NCBI GenBank assembly: GCA_002224055.1
Contig: AZLU01000108.1
Span: 52,148 to 116,147, forward strand
DNA length: 64,000 nt
Origin: Pezizomycotina sp. ARF18
Taxonomy: Eukaryota; Ascomycota
Reading direction: 5' to 3'
The first letter of the stretch is position 1; every line of letters starts with the position of its first letter. Shown here one piece after another: positions 23,152 to 34,815 of the stretch. Both the position numbers and the translations under genes were made by a program. The notes beneath the pieces are model-generated. The model saw only the letters and a program-made list of their open reading frames with translations. It had not been told where the DNA came from and searched no databases.

Positions 23152-23365
23152 CTTTTTCTTTCCGCGATAGCTAGGAACTGTTCCGCTTGAAGTAGAATGT
23201 GGAAAGCGGTCGGAGTAATGATTGATGAATTGACCCCCTTTTTTAATAGAGAATATTGAACATATAGTTTGTCGGCTATTGGACAGGAACTGGTCTTTGT
23301 TTCCAGGAAGCTGGGTACGAGGAAAGAGAATGGTCTGGTCTTTGACAGAACATAAAGACAGGGCC

Positions 23366-23373
23366 CTTTTATA
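23366..23373 (-). promoter_or_regulatory. TATA box of the small secreted protein gene
   Basis: TATAAAAG on the minus strand, about 215 bp upstream of the ATG at 23151. Confidence 0.4.
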
Positions 23374-23989
23374 TTAACCATAGCGTAGTTATTTTTAAAG
23401 AAGTTTCTAGCTTTTTACAAGGCAGGCTGACGATGCCGGGTCGATTTATTGCATGAAATTTTTTTCGATTTCAAAAGATTTTGTGGATCCTTCATCAAAT
23501 GAGATATAAAACTCTTTATAATTTCATTACTGTCAAGTATATGCTCTTCAGCTTCGAAGAATATTGTATTAACAACAAAAGTGACCTGCAAGCTTAGGCA
23601 GGTAGGAGTCGAAATTTATGCCCAGCCGCAACATATATTCCATTAACCTTCTAAAGCTTCGAAATCACAGGGATATACTTCCGGATACTTGTGAGTTTTC
23701 TACAGACCAGGCCGAGCGTCGTAACATTGATTTTACGATCAGGAATGACGGCAGAGATATGGATGTTATATTTAGATATATATATATATATACATGCCAA
23801 ATCCTATAAAAGAAGCTGATGAAATAGCAAAGGGATTATGTTATATCGAGACGAAGTAGACAAATATGCATTTGATTGTGGATCCATATAATATAATACA
23901 ATATAAGGCCGCCCAGCAACGTCTAACTAAGCCCAATCAAGCAATACCCCCCCCGCCCCCCCTTACGCTGGCAACTACCCCCCGATAAA
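23374..23989. other. Intergenic, low-complexity patches
   Basis: No gene seen. It includes an AT dinucleotide run (about 23778-23793) and two adjoining C-rich tracts (23946-23962 and 23977-23983) just left of the foldback element. Confidence 0.5.
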
Positions 23990-24249
23990 CAAAAAATTTC
24001 ACGACGACGAGCTTTAAATCGTAAATAACTCGACGAGTTTTAATATTATAAAGTTGATTCATACGCAAAGGCGTTTGGCTCGTTATTTCAATAGTTTTTG
24101 TATAAAAAAAACTTTTTTTACATGAAGTTATTTAAAACAACGAGCCGAATATTTCGCATATAAATTAATTTATATCGTTAAAACTATTAATTTATATCGT
24201 TAAACTCGTCGATTATTTATGATTTAAAGCTTGCCGTCGTGAAATTTTG
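23990..24249. mobile_element. 260-bp foldback (MITE-like) element
   Basis: Left arm CAAAAAATTTCACGACG... and right arm ...CGTCGTGAAATTTTG are near-perfect inverted copies. The pairing extends inward about 48 bases on each side (GCTTTAAATC...CGACGAGTTT against its complement at about 24200-24236). A further inner pair, TTGGCTCGT against ACGAGCCGAA, lies near the centre. No coding capacity. This is the structure of a non-autonomous inverted-repeat element. I could not identify a convincing target-site duplication, so the superfamily is open. Confidence 0.65.
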
Positions 24250-24318
24250 ATTAAAAGTCGAAAATTTTCGTTCGCTAATCAGCGGAAGTGATTTTATTAT
24301 AAGAAATTGGACCCGTGC

Positions 24319-26307
24319 TTAACTTTTCGTTTTCCACTTTCGCCGCCAGATTTCAGATATTTTAGCCGGAGATTTAGAACCTTTCGGCCTATACTTTTTG
24401 GAATGCGCTTGTTTGCTCGGGTGCCATGCTAACCGAGACGGGGAAGGGTGAATGGGGCTATCGTCGTCCGGGTCTTTACTTGATGACCGGGGGCGAATGA
24501 CGCTGGGCCGCTCAAGTAATCGGTAACCGCTTATGTTCTCCTCTGTGGGCAAAGAGGGGGCTCATATCATTCTCATCCGTCGTCGTGTATGGCACAGTTG
24601 TTCTCTTTTCATCGGGTATCGGTTCGGAGTCGAGCGCTTTCGTGCTGTGGGTGATCACAATATCAGACCCCCGAGATCTTGGGGCGCTCAACGCAACGTC
24701 GCTGTAACTGTCTTGAGCTCTGGACTCCATCTCGCGATCGTATCTCTCCTCCACCCTGGCTTGGATATCTGCTACTTCTTCGTGGAGGCTGCAGATTTCC
24801 GACAGGTCGGTGTATGTGCTTGCGGCGTATGCGTCAATGCCTGCCTGCATTTCCCTCGTGTACTGAAGAGGTACATCCTTGACGTTTTAGGGGTTACCAT
24901 CTTCAACATGATATTCAGCTTTCTCATACGCATTTCGTTGATCTCGGCTACACCTTCGCAACTGAATGATCCTTCAATGCTTCGACGATCTGATCGTAAC
25001 CATGCTTTGCTTTTTTCCGGTTTTGCTTCGCTCTTGTTGCATCTCCTGCGATCCTTAGACGGTCCTTAAGTTTGTTCAACTTCGCCCGTTCTTAGTCAAA
25101 TTTTTTTCCGCGTCCAATCTTTCCGCTGCTATTTGACCAGCATGAGTCTTCCCTGTTCCACGCCGTCCGACTGGGCCTGCCGCAAGTTGTATACGACTTC
25201 TATCCTATTTTCCGCGTCTTCTTCTTAGCCGCTCCAGTTCCGCCATAAATTGCTTCACGTCTTTCCGTCTCTTTCTCGTCTTGCGGAGCCGAGGTTTCTT
25301 CGAGCCGTTGGCGATGAAGTCGTATTCCCGGCACTTTGTCTCCATATCTCTCCTCCAAATCTGTAAAAGCTTACAGAGTCACCAGGATACCATTTAATAT
25401 GCCTGGGAGGTACTCTTGCACTTCTCACGGAACCTATCCGTCCTCATCCCCACATCTCGCCGTGTTTAGTCTGCCGCGCACCCCGCCGTGGCCGAAAACG
25501 TGTAATTGTTCGATATCCAACTCCGGAGGGTTGTTCGGGTTGTAAGTGGTGTACTTCCTTCGTTCCGTTATCAGGCGGCTGTACTCAATTTTGTATTCTG
25601 CCGTGCGGAACCTCGGCACCGTGAGAGGATCACCCGTTTGCGCACCCCGCCGTGGCCGAAAACGTGTAATTTTGATATCCAACTCCGGAGGTTGTCGGGT
25701 TGTAAGTGTCTTTCCTTCGTTCCGTTATCAGGCGGCTGTACTCAATTTTATTCTGCCGTGCGGAACCTCGGCACCGTGAGAGGATCACCCGTTTGAAGAT
25801 CTTGGCGGACAGAGTGCGCCCTTGGATCGCTGAGCGGATGAACAAATCTCTGTCCGCTGCCGCGATTTCAAATGGCCTCGTGAATATATTTCTCGCATAT
25901 TCGGTTGCGGCTGCGCTCGCACCGGACAATCGCTAGAATTGTAAGAGGAACTCTTCCTGCCTCATTTTCGGCTCTCAATTTGCAACGTTGCTCGCTCGCT
26001 GCGCGTTGCCAAAGTTTCCTCTTCGCTCTATCCGCTAGCCGGATGAGCGATATCTCGTACCGGCTGCTTGCTCGACCAGTGTCTGCCTGTAAGCGCTACG
26101 CGGCGCCGAATCTTCCACTTGAAAGTTTCGCAGGTCGAGGTAGTCTGATACTCCGCAAGTAGTTACGGTAGGCTTGTAGCTTTCGTATTCTGCTGATAAA
26201 TATCCACCGAGGATTCTAGTGGAGCGATCCATATCTGAAAACTTGGAGCGGTGTAGTATCCTTTCTTTAATGCTCTTTTGCGGGATTCTGGGGCCAAATG
26301 TGCTCAA
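24319..26307 (-). CDS. Hypothetical coiled-coil protein, frame-broken
   Basis: Coding-like minus-strand reading from about 26307 down to a stop at 24319. The N-terminal ATG is not certain (26307 is only where the frame opens). Segments in order: 'KERILHRSKFSDMDRSTRIL' (N-terminal part), a basic Arg/Lys region (about 25920-26060), a duplicated 160-bp segment (25477-25795), charged helical stretches ('KLNKLKDRLRIAGDATRAK', about 25000-25090) and 'DLSEICSLHEEVADIQARVE' (about 24740-24820). The end is Ser/Pro/Lys-rich. It is rich in Glu/Lys/Arg and predicted coiled coils, with no signal peptide. Many one-base slips. No known domain; function not proposed. Could be a transposon-related or pseudogenised protein. 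Confidence 0.45.
25477..25795. repeat. Tandem direct duplication (164 + 155 bp)
   Basis: Copy 1 25477-25640 and copy 2 25641-25795 both begin CGCACCCCGCCGTGGCCG and end GAGAGGATCACCCGTTTG. By eye they differ almost only by one- to three-base gaps (for example TTGTTCGATATC against TTTTGATATC). It lies inside the coiled-coil gene. Both copies encode the same peptide ('LTVPRFRTAE', 'YSRLITERRK'). Confidence 0.85.
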
Positions 26308-26850
26308 GTTTTTATGCGGCGTTTAAATGCTCTTACTGAGACGTCGGTGATACTATGTCGCTTACTCTCTACTCCGTGCCGTGACTCTCCGCTTTTAGGA
26401 CTTCTAGAAAGGTCCGGTTATTATGACGATAGTAAACAACGGACAGCTATTTGAATCATGAACGATTCAAAACAGTAACCTTTTGAATCACGAACGATCC
26501 AAAGTAGATGGGTTGATTAAAATTTTGGCGATAAATATATCAGTTTCTGGTAACCCGAAAAGAAAGCCTTGAACTCCATAGCAAACTCTCTTTTCTGGCG
26601 CGCTGGTTCTAGATCTCCCTCACATAAAACCACCTGATTCCAAAGAACCCTATTAAGCTTTTTTTAGTTTGCTTTGTTTCACCGAGCAAATTTTGTTCCT
26701 TCTCCGTTTTAACATGTGAGAGCGATACGAACGGATCCGATCGAACGAATAGGGGAAAGAAAAAAAAATCTCTTTGTTTCTCCTTATTTCCCGGACACTA
26801 TCGTGTTAGATGTGCCCATGTACTGTATCGGCGACTGCCGGATTTGCTGG
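26308..26850. other. Intergenic between divergent genes
   Basis: Upstream region of both the minus-strand coiled-coil gene and the plus-strand secreted-protein gene at 26994. No gene seen. Confidence 0.5.
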
Positions 26851-26858
26851 TATATATA
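26851..26858 (+). promoter_or_regulatory. TATA box of the secreted-protein gene at 26994
   Basis: TATATATA about 136 bp upstream of the ATG at 26994. Confidence 0.4.
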
Positions 26859-26993
26859 GATCTCACTTTGCAGTCGATGGTCATAAGGATCGTGAGCAGA
26901 TTTAATGTACTATTGTCAATATATATTTGATTTCAGTCATTTCCCTCCAAATCTAGAAGATCGTTCAGTATCTTCAAGTATTAACAAATTGCG

Positions 26994-28528
26994 ATGAAGC
27001 CATCAAGTCTTATTACCGTATTCTCCGTTCTGGTAGGGGCAGCTACGGCTGCTCCCTACAGTAACCTTCCAGCACAATCTATGGTGTACTTGACACCTAG
27101 CTCCAGAGAAATCCTCCAACAGGCAACGCGGATAATGGGAAGCTAGACGAAATATACCAGTCGGCCCTAAAAGACATAAAACCGAGCAATCCAGAATACA
27201 TAAAATGGGCGACCGAGGACCGCCCAAGTCTAGAAGCTGATTGGCTCGCGGAGCAAAAGAAGCTGCAGGGCTTCGAACCTCGCTGACACCGTCTGCTTCT
27301 ATAAGCCGGAAGAAACGCAGGCGAAGCTTCGTGCGTGGTTATATGGAGCTGTACTCGATCTTCCGGTCGTCAAGATGCTTGAGCCGAGCTACATCAATTA
27401 CTGGGAGCTCGAGATAAGACCAGAGATAATGATATCGCCCTGAATGTTATTATCCATAATTACAATTCCATTAAGGACGGCAAGATTAATCCGAAGAAGG
27501 GAATGACGAGGGACGAAGTGCTTAGGTCCATGCGGCAGAAGAACCCGGAGCTCGTGCCCTAAGGAGTGGGAAAATGTCAAGACCTATGATTGCCTTATTG
27601 CAGCGGCTGAGAGATACCTCAGAGGGCCAGATGGTGGGATCGCAAAGTGGTCACTTTACCGCGAAACAGGATGGAAGAACGTAAAGCCTTCTGGAAGTCG
27701 GTCAAGGATGTTGCTAATCTGGTAAAGGAAAGAAGAGAAGAAAGCAGAGCTCCAGGCAAAGATCGATGGAGAGGCTGTTGTGGTTTCGGAAAAGCCAACC
27801 ACAGCTGCAGAGCAATCCAACAAGGTTGTAGAAGAGCCTGCCGTCGTTATGGAAGACTCTGTCACGCATAAAAGAACCGCTACGGCGATAGAAGAGCCTA
27901 TGGTCTTTATGAAAGAGGAGCCGGAGCATCGTTCGGATAGTTACTTTGAACATGTAAATAATCTCGCTCAAATCGAGCAGACGAAGTCCGAAGAAAAGCC
28001 AAACGTCCCGGATTACGACCTCTTGGAAGACGTGCGGTCTACCGCCACCGCCATCTTGGGTTTCGACCCGGTTCACTTCGTCTTTGGACCGGATAGTGGT
28101 GCTCAGGAATCCGCATCCACCGAGGAAGTCAAAGAAGTGACCGAGCCTGAGAATGTGGTGGATGGGAGGCACAGCCAAACTCACGTCCCAAAGGAGACCG
28201 CGCTAGGAGAGGCGGAAGACACATTACGACCGATACTGATCGGATCCACACTGGGGAAACGGAAGCTACCCAGCCCAGCCTTCGGCGCCTGAACGGCGCC
28301 CGTGAATCCAGTCCGGATAGCGCCTCAAATACTCAGACTGATAACACTCAACCAAAGAATATTCGAGTGATTCATCGCTCAGGAAGGCATTGCGACATCC
28401 AGTCAACTTCTTCCCCTACGCCAAACCTCTCCCAGAGAAAAAGACCAGGACAAACCAGCCTAGTGGCGAAGCACGGGATGGCTTCATGGTTATTAGTTTA
28501 TTTACTGCATATGATGTTGACTAGCTAA
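26994..28528 (+). CDS. Secreted protein of unknown family (about 500 residues)
   Basis: The ATG at 26994 gives MKPSSLITVFSVLVGAATAAP, a clear signal peptide. Coding sense then continues through several one-base slips: 'KLDEIYQSALKDIKPSNPEY', 'DTVCFYKPEETQAKLRAWLY' (about 27286-27345), 'DNDIALNVIIHNYNSIKDG', 'RYLRGPDGGIAKWSLYRETG' (about 27610-27670), then a Glu/Val-rich acidic half ('VVEEPAVVMEDSVTHKR'). The stop is TAG at 28522 or TAA at 28526 depending on the frame at the end. No membrane span after the signal, few cysteines. The N-terminal half looks globular and helical; the C-terminal half is acidic and probably disordered. It shares gene order, signal peptide and acidic tail with the gene at 29768, but I see no clear sequence homology. 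Unknown function. Confidence 0.6.
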
Positions 28529-29767
28529 AAAAAGGTTGCATTTTTCTTCTATAGTAGATTTTCATGTTACCCCCCCCCCCGGAAGTATAGATACAGAATT
28601 TGTGATATTACAGATATCTAGAATTCTGAAAACCAAAACTAAATTTCCAATTTCACGAAGTCGCCGTTAAGTTCAGCGAAAAACGATCGAGTTTCCACTT
28701 CGTTAAGTTTTGGTCCTATATAATGCTTCATCTCGCGCGCAGGAGGAAATGCTTGGAATTATATTAGCTATGGGGCTTCCATATCTCTTTATATGGTTCT
28801 TAGCATTTATTCTTATATTCTTCTTACGTTAGAATATAGCATCAACAAAAGTTTACAAAGCTTGCGAGTCTATGATGGGGAGCCTCTGACAGTCTATCTT
28901 ATCAATCTCTCCGCAACCAATGGCTTAAATTCAGTTAAACTGCCTTGCAACCATTAAGTTCGGTCCTACAACACTGAGCTGCCGACTCTCATCAGAGATA
29001 TGTGTACACGCGCCATCGGCCCCCCTTAACAAGAAACTTAATGCCGGGAACTTCTTCTAATGCCGCCTACTACCGATTCCGAGCCAAGTCGGGCTCCGGC
29101 CACATGTAATGAATAAACTTTTCGGTATCGACCAATTCGGAGCTTCCGTGCAACAACTATTAGGTCTCGCCGAAAGGCGATACTTTTATCAAATGGGACA
29201 TTTGTTTTGGACCTGCTTGGAGAAGAAATTAATTAATGGGCTATAGCGCTACCTGGACACAAAAGATGTTTCGTTTCACAGCGAGCTGGTAGGAACTAGG
29301 CCGAGTCTGGCCGCTGGCCATCAATAGTATAGTAACAGTGGTGACAATATAAACGGTCCCCGTCTTAAGCTTTCCTGAGTATGAGATCATTAGTTCCAAG
29401 ACATGATAATTATAGGAAATCCCCCGGTGAGACATGCTAAACTCTTCTAGATCTATGGGACGGTCGAACACCGGGCACTGAGAAACTTGCTCATTCTTAT
29501 GCATCCGCTCTACTTTCTAGCTCAAAATAGTTTCTTGTCTTTTAATTTTATTTCTTAAAGGAATCTAATATAAATTGGCGTCTCTCCTCCCTTGACCAAG
29601 CGAAAAGAAATTCTCTCAGTCGTTGAAGTCTCGTAGTTGTTGATATTTTTCAAACTCGTACATATATTTTCTGTTATCACGACGTTTTATATCGAATTAA
29701 CTTCTAATCCCTTCCCTTTATTCCCTTCTTAGTTAATATAAACAAATTTCATAAAAAAAAAGTTCGA
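28529..29767. other. Intergenic, about 1.2 kb
   Basis: No gene supported. A run of ten C lies near 28568-28579. An open frame on the minus strand at 29241-29504 has no recognisable feature. The stretch from 29560 to 29767 is the likely promoter and leader of the next gene. Confidence 0.5.
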
Positions 29768-32700
29768 ATGAGGACGACCACTTTAATCAACGTTGCCCTC
29801 TGCGCGGTCTGGTGGCAGCACTTCCCAGGCCGTCAGACGTCCAGGAGCGCCAGGATCCCGGTGGACAACGCCGCCGTCGCCAACCCTGAACAGGTAAGGG
29901 CCGTGCAGCCTGAGGCCGAAAGACAGGTCCAGGCCGATGTTCCCGCTCCGCAAAATCCCGCTCATGTCGGGATCGCAGACCCCGGAAGCCCCCAGCTTAG
30001 GAACGTCAGGGAAGCTCTAAAGAATCTCGACCGCTTATACAAGCTATTCTCGAGGCCCTGGTTCGAAAGTCCTGAGGCTGAAGATTACGAGAGGTTCATG
30101 AAGGTCCGTGAAGAAGCCCTCGAGCGGTACAAACAGGTCTACGGTGGCTCGAGGCTACCTTAGCGGAGCAAGAGAAGAAGCTCAGCAATCCGACATCCCC
30201 GGGGCGGAGAAAAAAGACAGCGAAGCTATAAAGGCTGAAGTGGAGGGATACTTTAACTCCAAGCCCAATGAAGCTCAGCCCGCCGTATCCGAGAGGGAGC
30301 AGAAAGTGCAAGACGAGTATCGCAAATACCTGCAAGACAAGTTGAACGATAACATAAAGGCATTGCAGGAAGCTCACAACGCCGCTAAATCTCCGAACGC
30401 CGCGCATCTGAACGCGTTGAGGGAAGTGGCGGCACTCAGGCATTCTCTAGCTACGCAAGAGGCCAAATTTCGCAGCCTCTACAGTTCGTCTACGTCGTCT
30501 GTACAGAGAAAACTAGGATGCAGATGATGAAGACCTGATCAAGTTGTATAGGCAGCTGAAGGAGGAGGAGAACGCACTCAAAAATGCTAGTAAGTGTCCT
30601 AAATGCCTAAAATAGATTAATATCGAGGACAAGAGCTCACAGGTGATTTTTAGTCCCAGCCAACCCCCAGCTCCTGAACAGGCCCCAGAAGCCAAAGAGG
30701 ACGAAGAGCCGAATAAACCTGAAGCGCCCGTCGTTCAGCCAGCTCAGGCTGAACAGCCTCAGGAGATGCCAGATCTAAACAGGGACTTGGACGGAGACCG
30801 TAAAAAGGCTGAAGATGTTGGGAATAATATCGCTACTGACGAATTCCTGGAGCGGTTGAACAACGGTGAGAACCCGCTCAGCAACAACCAATACCCTCCA
30901 TTGAGGGATCTTGACCCTAGGTTTGGCTACAGAGTCAACAACAGGCCGGAGAACGATGGAAGCTCCGACGACGGCGAGGAAAGTAACGTCCGCCCTTCTT
31001 CCCCTGAGGAAAAAGACGAAGGCACTATGGTGGACGTTCCGGAACAGCTCGGAGAGCAACCTTTCAAGCAACCAATGGACGACAATGAAGATCCTGGCGA
31101 AACCGATGCGTTCTTCCATGATACCGATGACGATCCTAACGAGGGACCGAAGAAAGACAAGGAGCCGAAGAAAGACCAGGAAGAACCGAAGAAAGACCAG
31201 GAGGAACCTAAGAAAGACCAGGAGCCGAGCGGACCTCCGCAACCCGAAAATCCCTCCGTCCCGCCGCAGGAGAATAAAGAGGATGATAGCATGATGCGTA
31301 GCAGCACGCGTTTCCCAGGCATACCCGAAGGCCTCGACTATAGCAAACTCCTCACCCCGATCAGCAACACCGAACCCCGTAGCTCCCGCCAAACCAATGC
31401 CGGAAGGGTATCAAACCCCATAGAGAGCAGGTTCGTCGACACGAGGGCCCGCAGGAATTCCGCCGAGTTTCTCGACGGTCTCGTGAACGGGAAGTACCAG
31501 AATCCGGAAAACAGGCCCGCCCATGTTCCCAACTACATAGCGAACCGGGAGAAGATGAAGGCGGAGGAGCGGGAGGAGTTAGAAACTAGGAGGAAATACC
31601 TTGCGCAGAAGAAGGAGAGGCAGAAAATGTGGCAGCCCAGCTGAGAAGGAGAAGCCCATCAACCAGGTGGAATTAGTCGAGTCGGATGATGAATATCACC
31701 CACCGGCGCAGAAAAAAGAAGGCAGTCTGCTCGACGCGGTCCCGTTAGTCGAGTCGGAGGATGACGACGGGCCGGGCGAGGAGGTCGACTCGGATGATGA
31801 GGAGGTACCACGCTCGCGGAAGTTCAAGGAAGATTTGTTCGATTCGGACAGTGAATCTGACACCGAAAGGCAGTTCAACTACGAGGACGCTGATGCGCAA
31901 CTTTATTGGGACATCGACGACCACGGGTATAAGAACAAGATGTTAGGGATGGACGGGGCCGCCAAAGCGGCCGGAGAACAAAAATCCAACCGTCAACCTG
32001 GATCAGAACCTATACGAAGAGCCAGAAGTTGCGCTGGTTAAAGAGGAAGAGGAAGAGGAAGAACAGCCGGTCGTCGTTCGGGAACGTGAAGAAGAGCCAG
32101 AAGTTGCGCCGGCAGGAAGGAAGAGGAAGCACATCCGGGCAATAACGAAGCTCAGCCGGAGCCTCAACAGCCAAAACCGAAGGAGAAGGTAGAGCCCGGA
32201 CCGGCGATAGTTACTCGGCCAAAATCGGCAGATCGTGGTAGAGAGCGCGAAGAGGCCAGCGTAAATCTGGCCTGACGGCCTTGCTCGCTCAGCGAAAGTC
32301 CGTGCCCATCCCCCGAAACAGCAGAAGCCGAAGGAGGACGTTCAGCCACCGAAGGATAATGTCCCGCAGAAGCTCGAGGAGGTTCAGCCGAAAGCCAAGG
32401 AAGAGGCTCAGCCAAAACCGAAGGAGGACGTTCAGCCAAAGCGCAAGGAGGATGTCCTTCCGCCCAAGGATAACAACGTCCCGTCCAGCCCGAGCAGCCG
32501 AAGGAGAAGAAGAAGGATGTCATTCCGCCGAAACCGAATGATAACGTCCCGCCCGTTCTGCCGGGACCGAACGATAACAACGGACAGCCCGCCAACCGCA
32601 GCAAGGAATCATCCCGGGCCCAACAGTGCAGAGAACGCCGTAGCAAACTTGCAAAACCGCTTCAATAAGAAAGCCCGGCCCATTCCCGTCGGCCCCGACA

Positions 32701-33227
32701 ATGTCCGTCCCACCAAGGAAGGCAGACTCCTCGACCTTGCCGGCAAGAACGGCCCGATCCCCGAAGACGGAACCATCTTTGGGGTGATCGTGCGGACGCC
32801 GAACCCGCTATAAAGAAGGCGTGCGAGGAAGTGGAGAGCAAAGCAGATGAAGCCGCACCGGTTCCGCAAGATATCAGGGACGTGTGCAAGAACGCGGGCA
32901 CACCGAAGGAGCCGTCGCCTGTTAAGGCGCAGCCGGGCAGCGCTGAACCAAAGTACAATTACCCTTTTCCGAGGAGGATAGGCAATACATTCCGGACTAC
33001 AGCAAAGTAGTCGAGAACAACCTCAAAAGAGGGCAAGGACAACCTCAAGAGACGAAGAAGGTCGAGGACGTCAAAACAGCTAAGCCTCTTAGACAAATTC
33101 AAGAGCTCTTCAGGTTCGGTTCCGGAGCCAAGAAACCCGAGAGACCCCGACCAAGACACCCGAGGAGAAGGCCAATGAAGAGGGTTCTGGACTCGAGGGA
33201 ATGGACTACGTATGGCAATATTATTAG
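29768..33227 (+). CDS. Large secreted, highly charged, low-complexity protein
   Basis: Starts MRTTTLINVALCAV. One C added near 29810 gives a standard signal peptide ending in '...VAALPRP'. Two exons with a 64-bp GTAAGT...TAG intron (30590-30653). About 1,100 residues: a helical, Glu/Lys/Ala-rich region (30000-30590, 'YRKYLQDKLNDNIKALQEAH'), a Pro/Glu/Asp-rich disordered region, a KKDQEEP tandem repeat (31144-31228), an Asp/Glu/Ser acidic block ('VELVESDDEYHPP', then 'PLVESEDDD', about 31670-31800), and a KPKEDVQP-type Pro/Lys repeat region (about 32300-32470). The last frame ends 'GLEGMDYVWQYY' TAG at 33225. About eight one-base slips. No enzyme domain seen. Could be a secreted adhesive, matrix or effector protein; function not proposed. 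Confidence 0.6.
31144..31228 (+). repeat. In-frame KKDQEEP tandem repeat
   Basis: Four or five units of 15-18 bp encoding PKKDKE / PKKDQEE. They form an alternating basic-acidic tract within the large secreted protein. Confidence 0.85.
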
Positions 33228-34214
33228 AATGTCAGCTTTCAAAAAAAATTTTCTTGATTCACTATAAATAATGTCACCCTTTGCAGAAAATAAACAGAAA
33301 CTGCTTTTGAATACTTTAAGTTTTCATATTAAAAAAAAAAGAACGTTTATCAATATAAAATAGTATGTAGATCTCGAGCGGTTAATAGAGGATTCTGTAA
33401 TAGTTAATTGTTCAATAGATTTTCCGTATTTCATTCATTTTTATGTACTTAGGTTTTCTATAACCTAGCTTGACGTTAATCCTAAAGATCCAGTAACTCT
33501 CTTGAAGTGAAGTCAAAAGTATACTACGTTTCTCGTAAATACGGTCAAAGACTTTAGAAGTCATGTTGACGAGGGAATATCTAGATATATACCTAAGTCA
33601 ATCGTGTCCTTTCTGTCGATCCTAAGTTTCTTTTTCGTCCATTTACCTCTATCTAAAGCAGAAGGGGGTTTCATGGATCATAGAAACTGTTCTAGAACAT
33701 CCGTCAGGGGTTGTAAAATTCTTAGTGAGTTAAAACTTTTACTGGTTGAGGCGTATGAAATCTCTAAGTCCGCTAGCTAACCTACCCTACGCCTATACCT
33801 GTATACATATGTATAATCCAATGCTGTTACCGATCACTGAAGAAAGAAGATAAGATAATAAATCGTATGATTATGTGCACCAATGAAATATAATCGAGTA
33901 CGTAATGATTAACGCCGTGCATTTCATATCATTTGCTTAACCGATATATAATCCCATCTGAATGTTACACTTCTATCAGATGGAGGAGATAAACAAGAAA
34001 AGAAAGAGAAGAAATCCGATGGATCTTTCGTATAGACAGCGTTGTTCTGAAAGAGGTCTATATCCTCTTCCTTTCCCTCCTCTTCTTTTTTTTTTTTTTT
34101 TTTTTTTGGTTACATGGAAAGGGAAAGGTAAGTATTTTATTCAGTCTCCTCAGTCCTCCTTATCCTTCTTTTCATTCTTCTCCCCCCTCTTCATCCCAGT
34201 CCGTATACTCCCTC
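33228..34214. other. Intergenic, convergent
   Basis: Lies 3' of the plus-strand gene ending at 33227 and of the minus-strand gene ending at 34215. It contains an A run (33331-33340) and a T run (about 34087-34108). No gene seen. Confidence 0.5.
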
Positions 34215-34815
34215 TCAATTAATTTCCCCGTTTCCTCTCCTTCTCCCTATCCTCCCTATCCTCCTCCTCCTATCCTCCCCACCGTGCCTCTCGTTCATCG
34301 CCTCCCTCAGCCTCGCAGCGCCTCCACACCGTCGCCTCCCTAACATGAACCGGCGTCCCCGGAAACTTAAAAGGTCCCCACGCTTAACACCCTCCGGCCC
34401 CGCAATCCAATATAACCGTCCCCGCGGGTTTCCCCTCGTGCTCATCGGGCCCCGCAACGCCCGTCGTACTAATCCCCACGTCGTTTGATCGCTTTTGAAT
34501 TCGTCGCCCCGCGCGCTCCCTCCGCCATCTGTTCCGCGACTTCGCCACGACGGTTCCTTTCTCTTTATGAGTTCCTTGTCGACGTCGAGGAGGATTGCTT
34601 TATGGGGGCGGCGTAGGAGACTACGCCGCCGCGGAAGGCTTTGGAAGCTCCGGGGACGGACGCGAGGGCTGCCATTACGCTACCGCCGGTTAGCGATTCC
34701 GCGACGCCGACGGTCTCGCTGTTGCGCGAGAGGTGTCGACGACGGACTGCGCGACGTCGAAGAGGGTTTCGGAGGACTTTTTGATATACTTGAGGCCGGT
34801 GGAGGAGGTCGTCAT
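34215..34815 (-). CDS. CinA C-terminal-domain protein (nicotinamide-nucleotide amidohydrolase-type)
   Basis: The ATG at 34815 opens MTTSSTGLKYIKKSSETLFD. After one slip the frame carries the CinA hallmark 'VGVAESLTGGSVMAALASVP' (about 34650-34711) and 'FRGGVVSYA', then 'LLDVDKELI', 'VAEQMAEGARG', 'ISTTGVAGPDEHEGKPAGT' (about 34400-34460) and 'GPFKFPGTPVHVREATV'. The stop is TGA at 34215. About 200 residues, the size of stand-alone CinA/PncC proteins, which deamidate NMN to nicotinate mononucleotide in NAD salvage in bacteria. Stand-alone homologues occur in fungi. Five or six one-base losses break the frame; adding single bases restores family sense each time. Cytosolic by inference. Confidence 0.85.

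Noticed and set aside
30775-31392. 205-residue minus-strand open frame
   Set aside because: It is opposite the charged repeat region of the large secreted protein; low-complexity codons open the reverse frame by chance.
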